A DNA stretch of 64,000 nt. It comes from Nonomuraea rubra (GTDB taxonomy: Bacteria > Actinomycetota > Actinomycetes > Streptosporangiales > Streptosporangiaceae). The DNA is taken from NCBI RefSeq assembly GCF_014207985.1, contig NZ_JACHMI010000001.1:5687001-5751000 (forward strand), given 5' to 3'. Both the position numbers and the translations under genes were made by a program. Below the pieces are notes generated by a model. The model worked only from the letters and a program-made list of their open reading frames with translations. It did not search any database and had not been told where the DNA came from. Positions 29,101-36,974 of this stretch are shown piece by piece. The stretch's first letter is position 1, and each line of letters starts with the position of its first letter.

Positions 29101-29648
29101 GGAACACCTACGTGTCCCTGCCCGCGGTGCAGGTCACCGACCCCGGCGGCACGCGCACCGTCCACGTCGTGTTCAAGGCGCCGTCCGCGAACGCGTTCGA
29201 CCTGGACTCCATCACCTTCAACGGCAGGGGCGCAGGCCGGGACGACGGCTCGTCCCCGGGCACCACGAGCGTGCTGCGGGGGGCCGGATCCGGCCGGTGC
29301 CTGGACGTCACCGGCGCCTCGCAGGCCAACGGCGCGCAGGCGCAGATCTGGGACTGCAACGGGCTGGCGAACCAGCAGTGGACCTCGACCGGCGCCGGCG
29401 AGCTGCGGGTCTACGGCGGCAAGTGCCTGGACGTGAACGGCGCCGGCACGGCCGACGGCACCGCGGTCATCATCTGGGACTGCAACGGCCAGAGCAACCA
29501 GAAGTGGCGCCTCAACGCCGACGGCAGCATCACCGCCGTCGGCGCGAACAAGTGCCTGGACGTGCCCGGCAACGCCACCGCCAACGGCACCAAGCTGACC
29601 ATCTGGTCGTGCAACGGCGGTGCCAACCAGCGCTGGTCCCGTACCTGA
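26166..29648 (+). CDS. Secreted ThuA-PQQ sugar dehydrogenase-PKD-CBM6-CBM13 fusion
   Basis: Extracellular five-module protein of 1160 residues. After a signal peptide (1-30) comes a ThuA-like domain (31-262; FKVLLFTETASGAFRHDSI, GVVAIHNATD, DHPISWC). It is followed by a PQQ-dependent dehydrogenase propeller (268-700; [44 protein letters not shown]). Then come a PKD domain (705-788), an Ig-like region, a CBM6-like domain (895-1020) and a CBM13 (1031-1160). It repeats the dehydrogenase-PKD-CBM6-CBM13 layout of the 16085 gene but with clear divergence. The fusion physically joins the ThuA function to sugar oxidation. It ends the long operon; a strong hairpin follows. A role in oxidising glycan termini is inferred. 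Confidence 0.82.
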   Translation: MRRSRLFCALAAALSGLLLSLSPPVAHAAAPQFKVLLFTETASGAFRHDSIPAGVAMFQQLATDHDFQLDHSENSSVFTAATLSTYDAVIMFQTNGMVWDNDAQRQAFQAYLRSGRGVVAIHNATDMNIEAQFPWWDQVVLAGAHMTAHSSILQGTAKVADKAHPATKGLPDRWVRSEEWYNFDKNTRGSVHVLVTADETTYDAGPSRMGADHPISWCHNPEGGRVFATAMGHQTSSYAEPLFQQHLLGAVQWAAGAAPGDCGGTVAARFQKVTLDGAPDQPMELDVAADGRVFYISRSGKVNLIPAGGGGTRVIATLPVYDGGEDGGIGLALDPGFATNGWIYVNYSPAGGGEVNRVSRFTFNGTALDLASEKKVIEVPAYRNVDEPGHTGGYLAFGPGGNLYIGPGDDTNPNGSSGYAPIDERQGREHYDAQRSSANTNDLRGKILRIHPEADGSYTIPSGNLFAPGTARTRPEIYAMGFRNPFRFSVDKVTGWISVGDYGPDAGAANPSRGPEGTVEWNLIKQPGFYGWPYCVGNNLPFNDYNFATGTSGAKFDCSAPVNNSPNNTGLTSLPAAKPATVWYDYHASAQFPEIDCCGGAAPMGGPFYRYDATGGSDREFPAYYDGTPFFYEWSRNFVKEFRLDSSGNLLKINPFVAQLAPRAPIDMKFGPDGALYMADWGNGFGHANTDDSIYRIDYVAGNRAPLAKASASPDSGTAPLTVAFSSAGSADPDGDAITYAWEFGDGTTSTSANPSHTYTANGSYTAKLTVRDAAGRTASVTVPVVVGNTRPTVAFQAPPDGGFIDFGDEVDYTVNVTDAEDGAADCAKVNVITALGHDQHAHDTGQYTGCTGTVTTTASGHDEASNVYYVLSADYTDSGGLKGSAGITLQPKHKQAEHFTGSSGIRVVDESGAEGGRRIGDISNNDWISFTPISLSGIDTVSFRVSAPSGTGASIELRADSPAGPLLATSTVPATGGWNTYVSLPAVQVTDPGGTRTVHVVFKAPSANAFDLDSITFNGRGAGRDDGSSPGTTSVLRGAGSGRCLDVTGASQANGAQAQIWDCNGLANQQWTSTGAGELRVYGGKCLDVNGAGTADGTAVIIWDCNGQSNQKWRLNADGSITAVGANKCLDVPGNATANGTKLTIWSCNGGANQRWSRT
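29414..29465 (+). repeat. 52-bp invariant core of the CBM13 cassette, copy 5
   Basis: Identical to the copies at 5913 (reverse), 15811, 18667 and 20406. Confidence 0.9.
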
Positions 29649-29656
29649 CCCCAGCG

Positions 29657-29688
29657 GGTGCGGGCCGTCGCCGGTGACGGCCCGCACC
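29657..29688. terminator. Bidirectional terminator hairpin
   Basis: A 13-bp perfect stem (29657-29669 with 29676-29688) and a 6-base loop lie between the convergent 26166 gene and the GH39 gene, 9 and 4 bases from their stops. Confidence 0.78.
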
Positions 29689-29692
29689 ATGG

Positions 29693-31318
29693 TCAGGCCG
29701 CCTGCGTCAGCGACATCACCGCCCAGGGCGCGAGCTCGACGTCCAGGTCGAGCACGCCGTCATCGGGCACGGTCAGCGTGTACCGCAGGAGCGCGTCGGC
29801 GACCCCGCCGAGATGGTCGTGCTCGGCCCGGGACAGGTTGAGCGGAGAGCCGAGCCGGTACCAGGCCTCGGCGGCGTTGCCGTGCTCCCAGTCCAGGATC
29901 TCGACGAGAAACGTGCCGCCCGGGCGCAGGCCGCCGATCGAGTGGCGGATGCGCCGGGCCGGCCCCAGCTCGGCCAGCGCGCGGGTCGCCGGGTACGAGC
30001 CGCGCGCGGCGACGCCCTTCATCGCCATGTCCTCGGGGTAGTTGAAGAACACCGCCGACACGGCCGACGTCCGGCTGTCCCGGGTGACGACCCCGTCGGG
30101 CGTCGAGAGGAGCAGCCGGTCGCCGAGCCGTCCCAGCATCCTGAACGCGTGAAAGGTGGGCTTGTGGATGCCGCCCTCGTTCACCAGCCCGAACCCGCCG
30201 TGGAACGGTCCGATCCCGGCGCCGCCCTCCTCGAACACGTCCGTGAACGTCCAGTAGGAGATGGAGTCGGCGAGCGTGGCGCACTTCAGGTACGACCGGG
30301 TGATGGAGGTCGCCGCGAACGGCGTGTCGTGGATGAAGTCGCGGGCCGACGGCGAGGTGGACCACTCGGTGATGTGGATCTCCGCCTCGGGATACGGGCT
30401 GTTCTGCACGAGCTTGCGCAGGAGGGTCAGGTCGTCGTACGTGGCGTCGGCGTAGCGGGTGATGTGCACGGCCTCGCCGTTGGCGCCGTAGGCGAAGTCG
30501 GTGGGGTAGAGGTGGGCCGAGACGAAGTCGATCGGCAGGTGGCGTCCGGCGCACCAGGCGATGAAGTCCTCGATCCAGACCGGGCGCCAGTCGAGCGCGT
30601 CCACGTCGGTCGCGGCGGCCGTCGCGAGCGCCGCGGAGCGGTCCTCCGTCTCGCCCTTGTAGCGGTCGTCGGGCACGAAGACGCTCGTCGCCGGCCCGCC
30701 GACCTTCAGGGCGGGATCGATCGCCTTGATCGCCCGCACGGTGTGCTCGTAGAGCTCGAAGTACTCGGTCTTCGTGCCCGTCCAGAAGTGGGGGACGAGG
30801 TTCGGCTCGTTCCACACCTCGAAGCGCCACTGCCGCACCTCGTCGGGCCCGTACCGGCCGATCCAGTGCTCCACCGTTCTCTCGACCAGTTCGACCCAGC
30901 GCGCCATGTCCTTGGGCGGGCTGCAGTGAGCGCCCCACCAGAACACGGTCTCGGTCTGCGTGGCCAGCGCGCGCGGCATGAAGCCCAGCTCGACGAAGGG
31001 CCGGACGCCGAGGTCCAGGAGGAAGTCGAAGACCTTGTCGACGTAGCCGAAGGTGTACACGGGGGAGGGGAGGGGCGCGTCCGGGCCGAAGCCGCCGCCG
31101 TAGCTGTCCCGGTAGACGAACATGTCGTCGTGGAAGACGCCGTGGAAGCGGAGGTACTCGACCCCCGTCGCGGCGACCACCTCGGCGAACTGCCGCTGCC
31201 AGTCCGCGCGCAGCGCCTCGTTGGCCCGACCGGCGCCGATGCACCTGCTCCAGACGTGCGGCAGTGCGGTCTCCTCGCGCAGTTCGCCGTCGATCCGGAA
31301 CCGGGGCTTGCTCTTCAT
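29693..31318 (-). CDS. Intracellular GH39 beta-xylosidase-like enzyme
   Basis: Retaining glycosidase of 541 residues without a signal peptide, so it should hydrolyse imported xylo-oligosaccharides in the cytoplasm. GH39 marks are the acid/base Glu171 in EVWNEPN and the nucleophile Glu318 in IHITEWSTS, with a C-terminal beta domain. It is the last gene of the binding protein-permease-permease-glycosidase operon under the divergent LacI regulator. The layout mirrors the Streptomyces xylobiose locus BxlEFGA, except that there the xylosidase belongs to GH3. The ATG at 31318 follows GAAGTGAGG. GH39 also includes iduronidases and other activities; xylosidase is chosen from context. Confidence 0.8.
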   Translation of the reverse strand: MKSKPRFRIDGELREETALPHVWSRCIGAGRANEALRADWQRQFAEVVAATGVEYLRFHGVFHDDMFVYRDSYGGGFGPDAPLPSPVYTFGYVDKVFDFLLDLGVRPFVELGFMPRALATQTETVFWWGAHCSPPKDMARWVELVERTVEHWIGRYGPDEVRQWRFEVWNEPNLVPHFWTGTKTEYFELYEHTVRAIKAIDPALKVGGPATSVFVPDDRYKGETEDRSAALATAAATDVDALDWRPVWIEDFIAWCAGRHLPIDFVSAHLYPTDFAYGANGEAVHITRYADATYDDLTLLRKLVQNSPYPEAEIHITEWSTSPSARDFIHDTPFAATSITRSYLKCATLADSISYWTFTDVFEEGGAGIGPFHGGFGLVNEGGIHKPTFHAFRMLGRLGDRLLLSTPDGVVTRDSRTSAVSAVFFNYPEDMAMKGVAARGSYPATRALAELGPARRIRHSIGGLRPGGTFLVEILDWEHGNAAEAWYRLGSPLNLSRAEHDHLGGVADALLRYTLTVPDDGVLDLDVELAPWAVMSLTQAA

Positions 31319-31356
31319 GGCCTCACTTCTCTTCGGGGAGTTCAACGGGGATGCGC

Positions 31357-32241
31357 CTAGCCCTTGACGGCGCCCAGCGAGAGGCCGGACTGCCAGTACC
31401 GCTGCAGGCCGAGGAACGCGATGATCAACGGGACGATGGTCAGCAGCGCGGAGGTGATCACGAGGTTCTGGATGAGGGCGCCGTTCCCGGCGGTCGAACC
31501 CAGCTTGTTCCACTGGTTGATGCCCACGGTGAGCGGATACCAGGCGGGGTCCTTGAGCATGATCAACGGCAGGAAGTAGTTGTTCCAGATGGACACGAAC
31601 GAGAACAGCAGGACCGTCACGCCCGCCGGCGCGAGGAGCGGGAGCGCGATCTGCAGGAAGGTCCTGAACTCCCCGGCGCCGTCGATCTTCGCGGCCTCCA
31701 GCAGGCCCGACGGCACCGCCTCGGCCGTGAACACCCACATCAGGTACAACCCGAACGGGTTGATGAAGGACGGGATGAGCACCGCCCACGGCGTGTTGGT
31801 CATGCCGAGGTGCGCGAACAGCAGGAACTGCGGGATCGCCAGGGCGATGCCGGGGACCGAGATCGACCCCAGCACGACCAGGAGGAACGTCCGCTTCCCG
31901 CGGAAGTCCAGCTTCGCCAGGGCGTACCCGCCCAGGGCGGCCAGGAAGGTGGACACGGTCGCGCCCACGACGACGTAGAGCACGGTGTTGAGCAGCCACC
32001 GCGAGAAGATCCCGTCCTGGTAGGTGAACACCTGCACGATGTTGTCCCACAGGGCGAACTCGCGGCCGGGCGCGAGCCCGAACGTCGACACGAAGTCGCC
32101 CTGCGACTTGGTGGCGTTGATCACCAGCCAGCCGAGCGGCAGCAGGCAGTACAGGGTGAACAGCCCCGTCATCACGGTGAGGGTCGTGCTCTTCCTGGGG
32201 TTCTCCACCGTGGAGAGCCGGCGGCTACTGGTCGGGTGCAT
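31357..32241 (-). CDS. Sugar ABC transporter permease, MalG type
   Basis: Membrane subunit of 294 residues with six helices and an EAA loop (GLLEAAKIDGAGEFRTFLQI). It overlaps the upstream permease gene by 17 bases, so the two are translationally coupled. It probably imports xylobiose or longer xylo-oligosaccharides, judging from the GH39 gene downstream. Confidence 0.85.
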   Translation of the reverse strand: MHPTSSRRLSTVENPRKSTTLTVMTGLFTLYCLLPLGWLVINATKSQGDFVSTFGLAPGREFALWDNIVQVFTYQDGIFSRWLLNTVLYVVVGATVSTFLAALGGYALAKLDFRGKRTFLLVVLGSISVPGIALAIPQFLLFAHLGMTNTPWAVLIPSFINPFGLYLMWVFTAEAVPSGLLEAAKIDGAGEFRTFLQIALPLLAPAGVTVLLFSFVSIWNNYFLPLIMLKDPAWYPLTVGINQWNKLGSTAGNGALIQNLVITSALLTIVPLIIAFLGLQRYWQSGLSLGAVKG

Positions 32242-33112
32242 TCCTCAGCCCTCTGATCTGGACGGCGTAGGCGACGGCGATCGTGATCGCCGCCATGACG
32301 AGCGCGAGCGCCGCCGCGTAACCCTGCTGCGACCCGGTGAACGCCAGGTTGTAGGCGTACAGGTTGGGCGTGTAGAAGGTGGTGACGCCGCTGTTGGCCA
32401 CCATCGACGGCAGGATCTGCGGCTCGTTGAACATCTGGAACGTGCCGATGATCGAGAAGATGATCGTGACGACCAGCGACCCGCGCAGGGCCGGCAGCTT
32501 GATGCTCCGGACGATCTGGAACTCGCCGGCCCCGTCGATCGCCGCCGCCTCGTACAGCTCGCGCGGGACGGCCTTGAGCGCGGCGTAGAAGATGAGCATG
32601 TTGAAACCGGTGAACGCCCACGTCACCATCACCCCGATGGAGATCAGCGTGGTGCCGGGGGCGAAGGGGTCGAGGTCCGTGCCCAGGGCCCGGTTGAGGC
32701 TGCCGAACAGGCCGTACTTGACGCCCAGGAGGAATCCCCACATGAGCGTCGACACGATCGCCGGCACCGCGTAGGGGAGGAAGATCGTCACTCGCAGGAA
32801 CCTGGCGCCGTGCAGGCGCATGGAGTCCAGCGCCAGCGCCAGGGCCATGGCGAGGACCAGCATGATCGGCACCTGGACGAGGGTGAACCAGAAGACGCGT
32901 CCCACACCGTCCCAGAACTGCGGATCCTGTACCAGCTTGACGTAGTTGGCGAATCCGACGAACGTGTTGCCGCCGACGAGCTTGTCCTGGAAGAGGCTCA
33001 GGTAGGCGGCGTACAGGATGGGCACGATGAAGACGAGCGCGAACAGCGCGCCGAAGGGCGCGATGAACGCCAGCCCGATCGGTGACCTCCGGCGCTTGCG
33101 GGTCGGCGCCAC
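32225..33112 (-). CDS. Sugar ABC transporter permease, MalF type
   Basis: Membrane subunit of 295 residues. It has the MalF-type N-terminal helix, an EAA loop (ELYEAAAIDGAGEFQIVRSI) and the FNEPQIL motif common in actinobacterial oligosaccharide permeases. It starts three bases after the binding-protein stop, inside the same operon. Confidence 0.85.
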   Translation of the reverse strand: MAPTRKRRRSPIGLAFIAPFGALFALVFIVPILYAAYLSLFQDKLVGGNTFVGFANYVKLVQDPQFWDGVGRVFWFTLVQVPIMLVLAMALALALDSMRLHGARFLRVTIFLPYAVPAIVSTLMWGFLLGVKYGLFGSLNRALGTDLDPFAPGTTLISIGVMVTWAFTGFNMLIFYAALKAVPRELYEAAAIDGAGEFQIVRSIKLPALRGSLVVTIIFSIIGTFQMFNEPQILPSMVANSGVTTFYTPNLYAYNLAFTGSQQGYAAALALVMAAITIAVAYAVQIRGLRNAPDQ

Positions 33113-33115
33113 CTG

Positions 33116-34441
33116 CTAGCTCACCTCGAAACCCTGCTCGTTGCCGTACTGGATGCAGCGCTGACGCCACTGTTCGAGGACCTCGGCGAGAGAGCCCTGG
33201 CCGGTGGTGTAGAACGGGGAGGCCAGGTCGCCGTAGATCGAGCGGGCCCACTCGAAGAACGGCGGGTACTGCCAGCCACTGCCGACGATCTCCGAGGCCT
33301 CGGCCAGCACGGCACCGACCTTCTGGCCGCCGAAGTACGGGTTGGCCTTGCCCTGGAACGTCTCGTTCTCCAGCACCGACATGTTCGGCACGAAGGCGCC
33401 GGCGTCGACGCGGGTGGACAGGCCGCCGCCGTGCGCGAAGTACTCGAGGAACTTGAAGGCCGCCTCCTTGTGCTGGGCCGCGGCGGGGATGCCGAAGGAG
33501 CTGCCGCCGTTCGCGGCGCCGGTCTTGGCGCCCTGCTCCCACTGCGGCATCAGCGCGACCCGGAAGTCACCGGCGGCCTTCGGCGCGCGCTCGGGCAGCG
33601 TGGAGGTCAGCCAGCCGCCCATGGTCTGGGTGGCGAGGGTGCCGTCGTTGAGCGTCCGGTTCCAGTCGTCGGACCAGCCCGTGATCTTGGTGTTGATCAG
33701 GCCCTCGTCGAGCATCTTCTGCCAGAAGGCCACGGCCCTGGTCGTGCCGGGGTCCGTGAAGTCGATGTGCACCTTGGTGCCGTCCACCTTGAACGGACGC
33801 CCGCCGGCCTGCCAGATGAGCGAGAGCAGGAAGAAGATGTCGCCGGTGTCCTGCGCGATGTAGTAGTCGTCGCCGAGGGCGCGGATCTTCTTGGCGGCCT
33901 CGTAGTACTCGTCCCAGGTGGCCGGGGGCTTCTCGATGCCGGCCTTCTTGAGCGTGGACATGTTGTAGAACATCGCCGACGGGCCGTAGTCGGAGGGCAC
34001 CGCGTAGACCTTGCCGTTGACCGTCACGTCGCTCCACGCGGCCGGGACGAAGTCCTGCTTGAGCTTGTCGACGCCGAGTTCCCCGAGGTCGGCGAGCTTG
34101 CCGGGGACGGCGAAGTACGGCACCGCGAAGTACTCGAACATGACGAGGTCGGGGACGCCCGAGCCGGCCTGGATGGCGTTGTCGAGCGCCTTGTACTCGT
34201 CCTGGGATGAGCCCGCGTTGACGACCTCGACCGTGATGTTCGGATTCGCGGCCTGGAAGCCGGCGACGGCCTTCTCGACGGTTCCGTCCCAGCTCCAGAC
34301 CGTGATCTTCGCCTGCTCGGCGCCACCGCCGGTGCTGCTCCCGCCGGAGCCGCTTCCGGAGCCGCCGCCCGAGCAGGCGGTCAGCGCGAGCATCGGCGCC
34401 AGCGCCGCGGAAAGGAGCCTGAGCTTGTGGGAGAGCCGCAT
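33116..34441 (-). CDS. Sugar ABC transporter substrate-binding lipoprotein
   Basis: Family 1 solute-binding lipoprotein of 441 residues. The start chosen (ATG after GAGGAGAGG) yields the signal MRLSHKLRLLSAALAPMLAL and lipobox LTAC, then a Gly/Ser-rich tether. The mature region begins KITVWSWDGTVEKAV. It is first in the operon with two permeases and the GH39 enzyme. The gene is divergent from the LacI repressor; a palindrome at 34468-34488, 27 bases before its ATG, is nearly identical to one before the repressor gene. No ATPase gene is present in the operon. Confidence 0.85.
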   Translation of the reverse strand: MRLSHKLRLLSAALAPMLALTACSGGGSGSGSGGSSTGGGAEQAKITVWSWDGTVEKAVAGFQAANPNITVEVVNAGSSQDEYKALDNAIQAGSGVPDLVMFEYFAVPYFAVPGKLADLGELGVDKLKQDFVPAAWSDVTVNGKVYAVPSDYGPSAMFYNMSTLKKAGIEKPPATWDEYYEAAKKIRALGDDYYIAQDTGDIFFLLSLIWQAGGRPFKVDGTKVHIDFTDPGTTRAVAFWQKMLDEGLINTKITGWSDDWNRTLNDGTLATQTMGGWLTSTLPERAPKAAGDFRVALMPQWEQGAKTGAANGGSSFGIPAAAQHKEAAFKFLEYFAHGGGLSTRVDAGAFVPNMSVLENETFQGKANPYFGGQKVGAVLAEASEIVGSGWQYPPFFEWARSIYGDLASPFYTTGQGSLAEVLEQWRQRCIQYGNEQGFEVS

Positions 34442-34467
34442 GGGCCTCTCCTCTCGTTCCTGAGCCG

Positions 34468-34488
34468 TTACGAAAATATTTCGCAACT
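34468..34488. promoter_or_regulatory. Operator of the divergent LacI regulator, copy 1
   Basis: Read on the minus strand the core is TTGCGAAATATTTTCGTAA. It matches the copy at 34580-34600 at all but two or three positions and is an inverted repeat of TTGCGAAA with TTTCGTAA. It sits where it would block transcription of the ABC/GH39 operon. Confidence 0.75.
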
Positions 34489-34579
34489 TGTTCGGTGTTG
34501 CGAGGACATTAGGTGCCCCCTCCGCGCCGTGTCAACGGGGGAACGTAGGAGAACTCCTGGAGGGAAGCGTTCGTGGTAG

Positions 34580-34600
34580 GTTGCGAAATAATTTCGTAGC
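34580..34600. promoter_or_regulatory. Operator of the divergent LacI regulator, copy 2
   Basis: Core TTGCGAAATAATTTCGTAG, 17 bases upstream of the LacI start codon, indicating autoregulation. Unlike classical LacI operators it has an AT-rich centre and no central CG. Confidence 0.75.
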
Positions 34601-34616
34601 GAAGAGGGGAGCGGTG

Positions 34617-35660
34617 ATGCGACGGCGAGGTCGTTCCGATCGAGCCACCTTGGCCGACGTCGCCCGGCTGGCCGGCGTCTCGCCGACGACCGCGTCGAAG
34701 GTGCTCAACGGGCGCAGCGACGTGGGCGCCAAGACGCGCGAGCTGGTGCTCGGAGTCATGGCCGAGATCGGCTACAAGCCGACGGCGGTGCGGCACGAGC
34801 AGGCGCGGGAGCGCACCCTCGTCACCGTGCTCGACATCGTGGAGTCCCGTTACGCCGGGACGGTGCTCCAGGGCATTCTCATGGCCGCGACGTCGGCGCG
34901 GGCCGAGCTCCTGCTCCGCCTGCCGCCCGGCGAGCCGATCAGCGAGAGCCGCCCGGCGGCGGGCGCCTGGATCGAGGAGCAGCAGGCGTCCGGCGTGGTC
35001 GGCCTCATCGCGCTGGCCGTCGCGGTGCCCGATTCGGTGCTCGGCGCCGCGGAGGATCTCCGGCTGCCCGTCGTGACGATCGATCCCATCGACACGACGG
35101 AGTCACGGCTGGTCAGCATCGGCTCCACCAACTGGGCGGGCGGCCGTTCGGCGACCGAGCACGTCATCAAGCTCGGCCACCGCAGGATCGGCTGGATCGG
35201 CGGGCCGCTCGGCTCCGCCCCCTCGCTGGAGCGCTTCCACGGCTACCAGGCCGCGCTCGACTCGGCCGGCATCACCCCGGACCGCGCGCTGATCCGCCAC
35301 GAGGCGTTCTCCGTCGAGGCCGGGCAGCGGCACGCCCGTGATCTCCTCTCGTCCGGCGAGCGGCCGACCGCGATCGTCGCGGGCAACGACGAGATCGCCG
35401 TCGGAGTTCTCGCCGCGGCCAAGGAGCTCGGCATCCCCGTCCCGGGCGAGCTGTCGGTCACGGGGTTCGACGACACGCCGCAGACCGAGTGGACCACGCC
35501 GCGGCTCACGTCCGTCCGGCAGCCTCTCGTCGGGATGGGCCGGATGGCCGTGGAGACCGTTCTCGGCATGGCGGACGGCGTCCAGCCCGCTTCGCGGCAC
35601 CTCCAGCTGGCGACGACCCTCAGCGTCCGCGACTCGACGGGCCCTGCCCCTTCGCCGTGA
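34617..35660 (+). CDS. LacI family transcriptional regulator (xylo-oligosaccharide operon)
   Basis: Repressor of 347 residues. The helix-turn-helix (TLADVARLAGVSPTTASKVLNGR, split here as residues about 10-32) is followed by a sugar-binding core (NWAGGRSATEHVIKLGHRRIGWI; AIVAGNDEIAVGVL; SVTGFDDTPQTEWTTPRLTSV). The hinge reads YKPTAVRHEQA instead of the usual YxPNxxARSL, so the leucine that normally intercalates into a central CG step is missing. This agrees with the AT-centred operators flanking the gene. Its position and paired operators make it the repressor of the 29693-34441 operon, similar in logic to Streptomyces BxlR. A longer in-frame start at 34488 is unlikely because it would cover the operator. 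Confidence 0.87.
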   Translation: MRRRGRSDRATLADVARLAGVSPTTASKVLNGRSDVGAKTRELVLGVMAEIGYKPTAVRHEQARERTLVTVLDIVESRYAGTVLQGILMAATSARAELLLRLPPGEPISESRPAAGAWIEEQQASGVVGLIALAVAVPDSVLGAAEDLRLPVVTIDPIDTTESRLVSIGSTNWAGGRSATEHVIKLGHRRIGWIGGPLGSAPSLERFHGYQAALDSAGITPDRALIRHEAFSVEAGQRHARDLLSSGERPTAIVAGNDEIAVGVLAAAKELGIPVPGELSVTGFDDTPQTEWTTPRLTSVRQPLVGMGRMAVETVLGMADGVQPASRHLQLATTLSVRDSTGPAPSP

Positions 35661-35753
35661 TCACGAGGATCCGGTCATGTTTCTACCTGAAGAACGGCCG
35701 GCCGGAAAGGCCTTGTTTCCGCGTTCCACTTCGCTTACCTTTGCCGCTGCAAA

Positions 35754-35767
35754 CGTAACCGATAACG
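35754..35767. promoter_or_regulatory. Candidate LacI-type operator
   Basis: CGTAACCGATAACG is a quasi-palindrome (10 of 14 positions symmetric) with a central CG, 20 bases before the second LacI gene, fitting autoregulation. Confidence 0.5.
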
Positions 35768-35787
35768 ATTGCAACTTGTGAGGCAGC

Positions 35788-36804
35788 ATGGCCAACGGCG
35801 GTGCGCCGGTGACGATGAGTGATGTCGCACGGTTGGCGGGAGTCTCGACGGCGACCGTGTCGCGGGTGGTCAACCGGCGCTACGGCGTCAGCGCGAGCAC
35901 CATCGAGCAGGTCCGCGCGGCCATCGAGCAGCTCGGCTACGAGTCGAGTCTCGTGGCCACGAGCCTGCGCAGCAGCCGGACCAACGTCCTGGGGCTGGTG
36001 ACCCACAGCTTCCAGTCCTACACGGCCGAGGTGCTCAAGGGAGTCATGGACGCCCTGAGCCAGTCGGGTTTCGACCTGATCATCTACGCCAACAGCGACC
36101 TTTACGGCACCTACTCCGACGGCTGGGAGCAGCGGCACCTGGCCCGGTTGTCGGGCACGCTCACCGACGGGTGCATCGTGGTCACACCCTCGCGCGAGGT
36201 GCGCAGCGGCACCCCGGTCGTGGTCATCGATCCGGCGCGGGGCTCGGCGGTGCCGTCGGTGACGGCCGACAACTTCGCCGGCGCCACCGCGGTGGTCGAG
36301 CACCTGCTCGGCCTGGGGCATCAGCGCATCGGCTTCATCGCGGGCCGCGCCAGCCTCGAGGCCGCCTGGTCACGCGAGGAGGGCTACCGTACGGCGCTGG
36401 CCCAGGCCGGCGTGCCGATCGACCCGCGACTGATCGCGAGAGGGAGTTTCAATCCCGAGTCCGCGGCGCCGCTCGCGCGTGCGCTGCTGGACCGGCCGGA
36501 CCGGCCGACCGCCATCTTCGCCGCCAGCGACGGGATGGCGTTGAAGACCCTGGAGGTCGCCAAGGGGCTGGGGCTCGACGTTCCCGGCGACCTGTCGGTG
36601 GCCGGCTTCGACAACATCCCCGAGTCGGCGCTGGCAGAGCCGGGACTGACCACCGTGGACCAGTCGATGTACCGGCTCGGGTACGAGGCCGCGCGCATGC
36701 TCAAGTCGCTGGTGCGCGGCGACTGGGACGGCCCGGGCCGGCTCGTGCTCCCGACCCGCCTGGTGGTGCGCGGCTCCACCGCCGCACCGGGCAAGTGCCC
36801 GTGA
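35788..36804 (+). CDS. LacI family transcriptional regulator
   Basis: Repressor of 338 residues. The N-terminal HTH has the classical recognition segment VSTATVSRVVN, and the hinge contains ATSLRS, so the intercalating leucine is present, unlike the neighbouring LacI protein. The sugar-binding core shows FAGATAVVEHLLGLGHQRIGFI and SVAGFDNIPESALAEPGLTTV. It is followed by a hairpin and then by the tandem esterase gene, which it may regulate along with the 39 kb ABC operon. Its effector is unknown. The ATG start follows GAGG at good spacing. Confidence 0.87.
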   Translation: MANGGAPVTMSDVARLAGVSTATVSRVVNRRYGVSASTIEQVRAAIEQLGYESSLVATSLRSSRTNVLGLVTHSFQSYTAEVLKGVMDALSQSGFDLIIYANSDLYGTYSDGWEQRHLARLSGTLTDGCIVVTPSREVRSGTPVVVIDPARGSAVPSVTADNFAGATAVVEHLLGLGHQRIGFIAGRASLEAAWSREEGYRTALAQAGVPIDPRLIARGSFNPESAAPLARALLDRPDRPTAIFAASDGMALKTLEVAKGLGLDVPGDLSVAGFDNIPESALAEPGLTTVDQSMYRLGYEAARMLKSLVRGDWDGPGRLVLPTRLVVRGSTAAPGKCP

Positions 36805-36840
36805 TGGTGACGTCACCGTGAGGTACGGCGTCTCGTCACA

Positions 36841-36868
36841 CCTGACGTTCGCGGCAACGAACGTCAGG
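36841..36868. terminator. Hairpin after the LacI gene (terminator or operator)
   Basis: An 11-bp perfect stem (36841-36851 with 36858-36868) with a 6-base loop, 37 bases after the LacI stop. A 12-bp palindrome GGTGACGTCACC (36806-36817) lies just before it. It may act as a terminator; because it lies upstream of a secreted enzyme gene, an operator role cannot be excluded. Confidence 0.55.
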
Positions 36869-36957
36869 AGGGCAAGCAGTCCCCGACGACGGAATGGAGG
36901 TGCGAACACCGACCACTGACGATCCACCGCATACATCCGGTCGGCCAGCCGGGCATC

Positions 36958-36974
36958 AACCGTGGCCGACGGTT
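36958..36974. promoter_or_regulatory. Inverted repeat at the ribosome binding site of the tandem esterase gene
   Basis: AACCGT-GGCCG-ACGGTT, 6-bp arms around five bases, ends where the AAGGGAG ribosome binding site begins. It could be an operator or an RNA hairpin affecting translation. Confidence 0.4.

Noticed and set aside
26208..29690. 1160-codon open frame antisense to the ThuA-dehydrogenase fusion
   Set aside because: Same GC-shadow effect; composition is non-protein-like and there is no ribosome binding site or domain.
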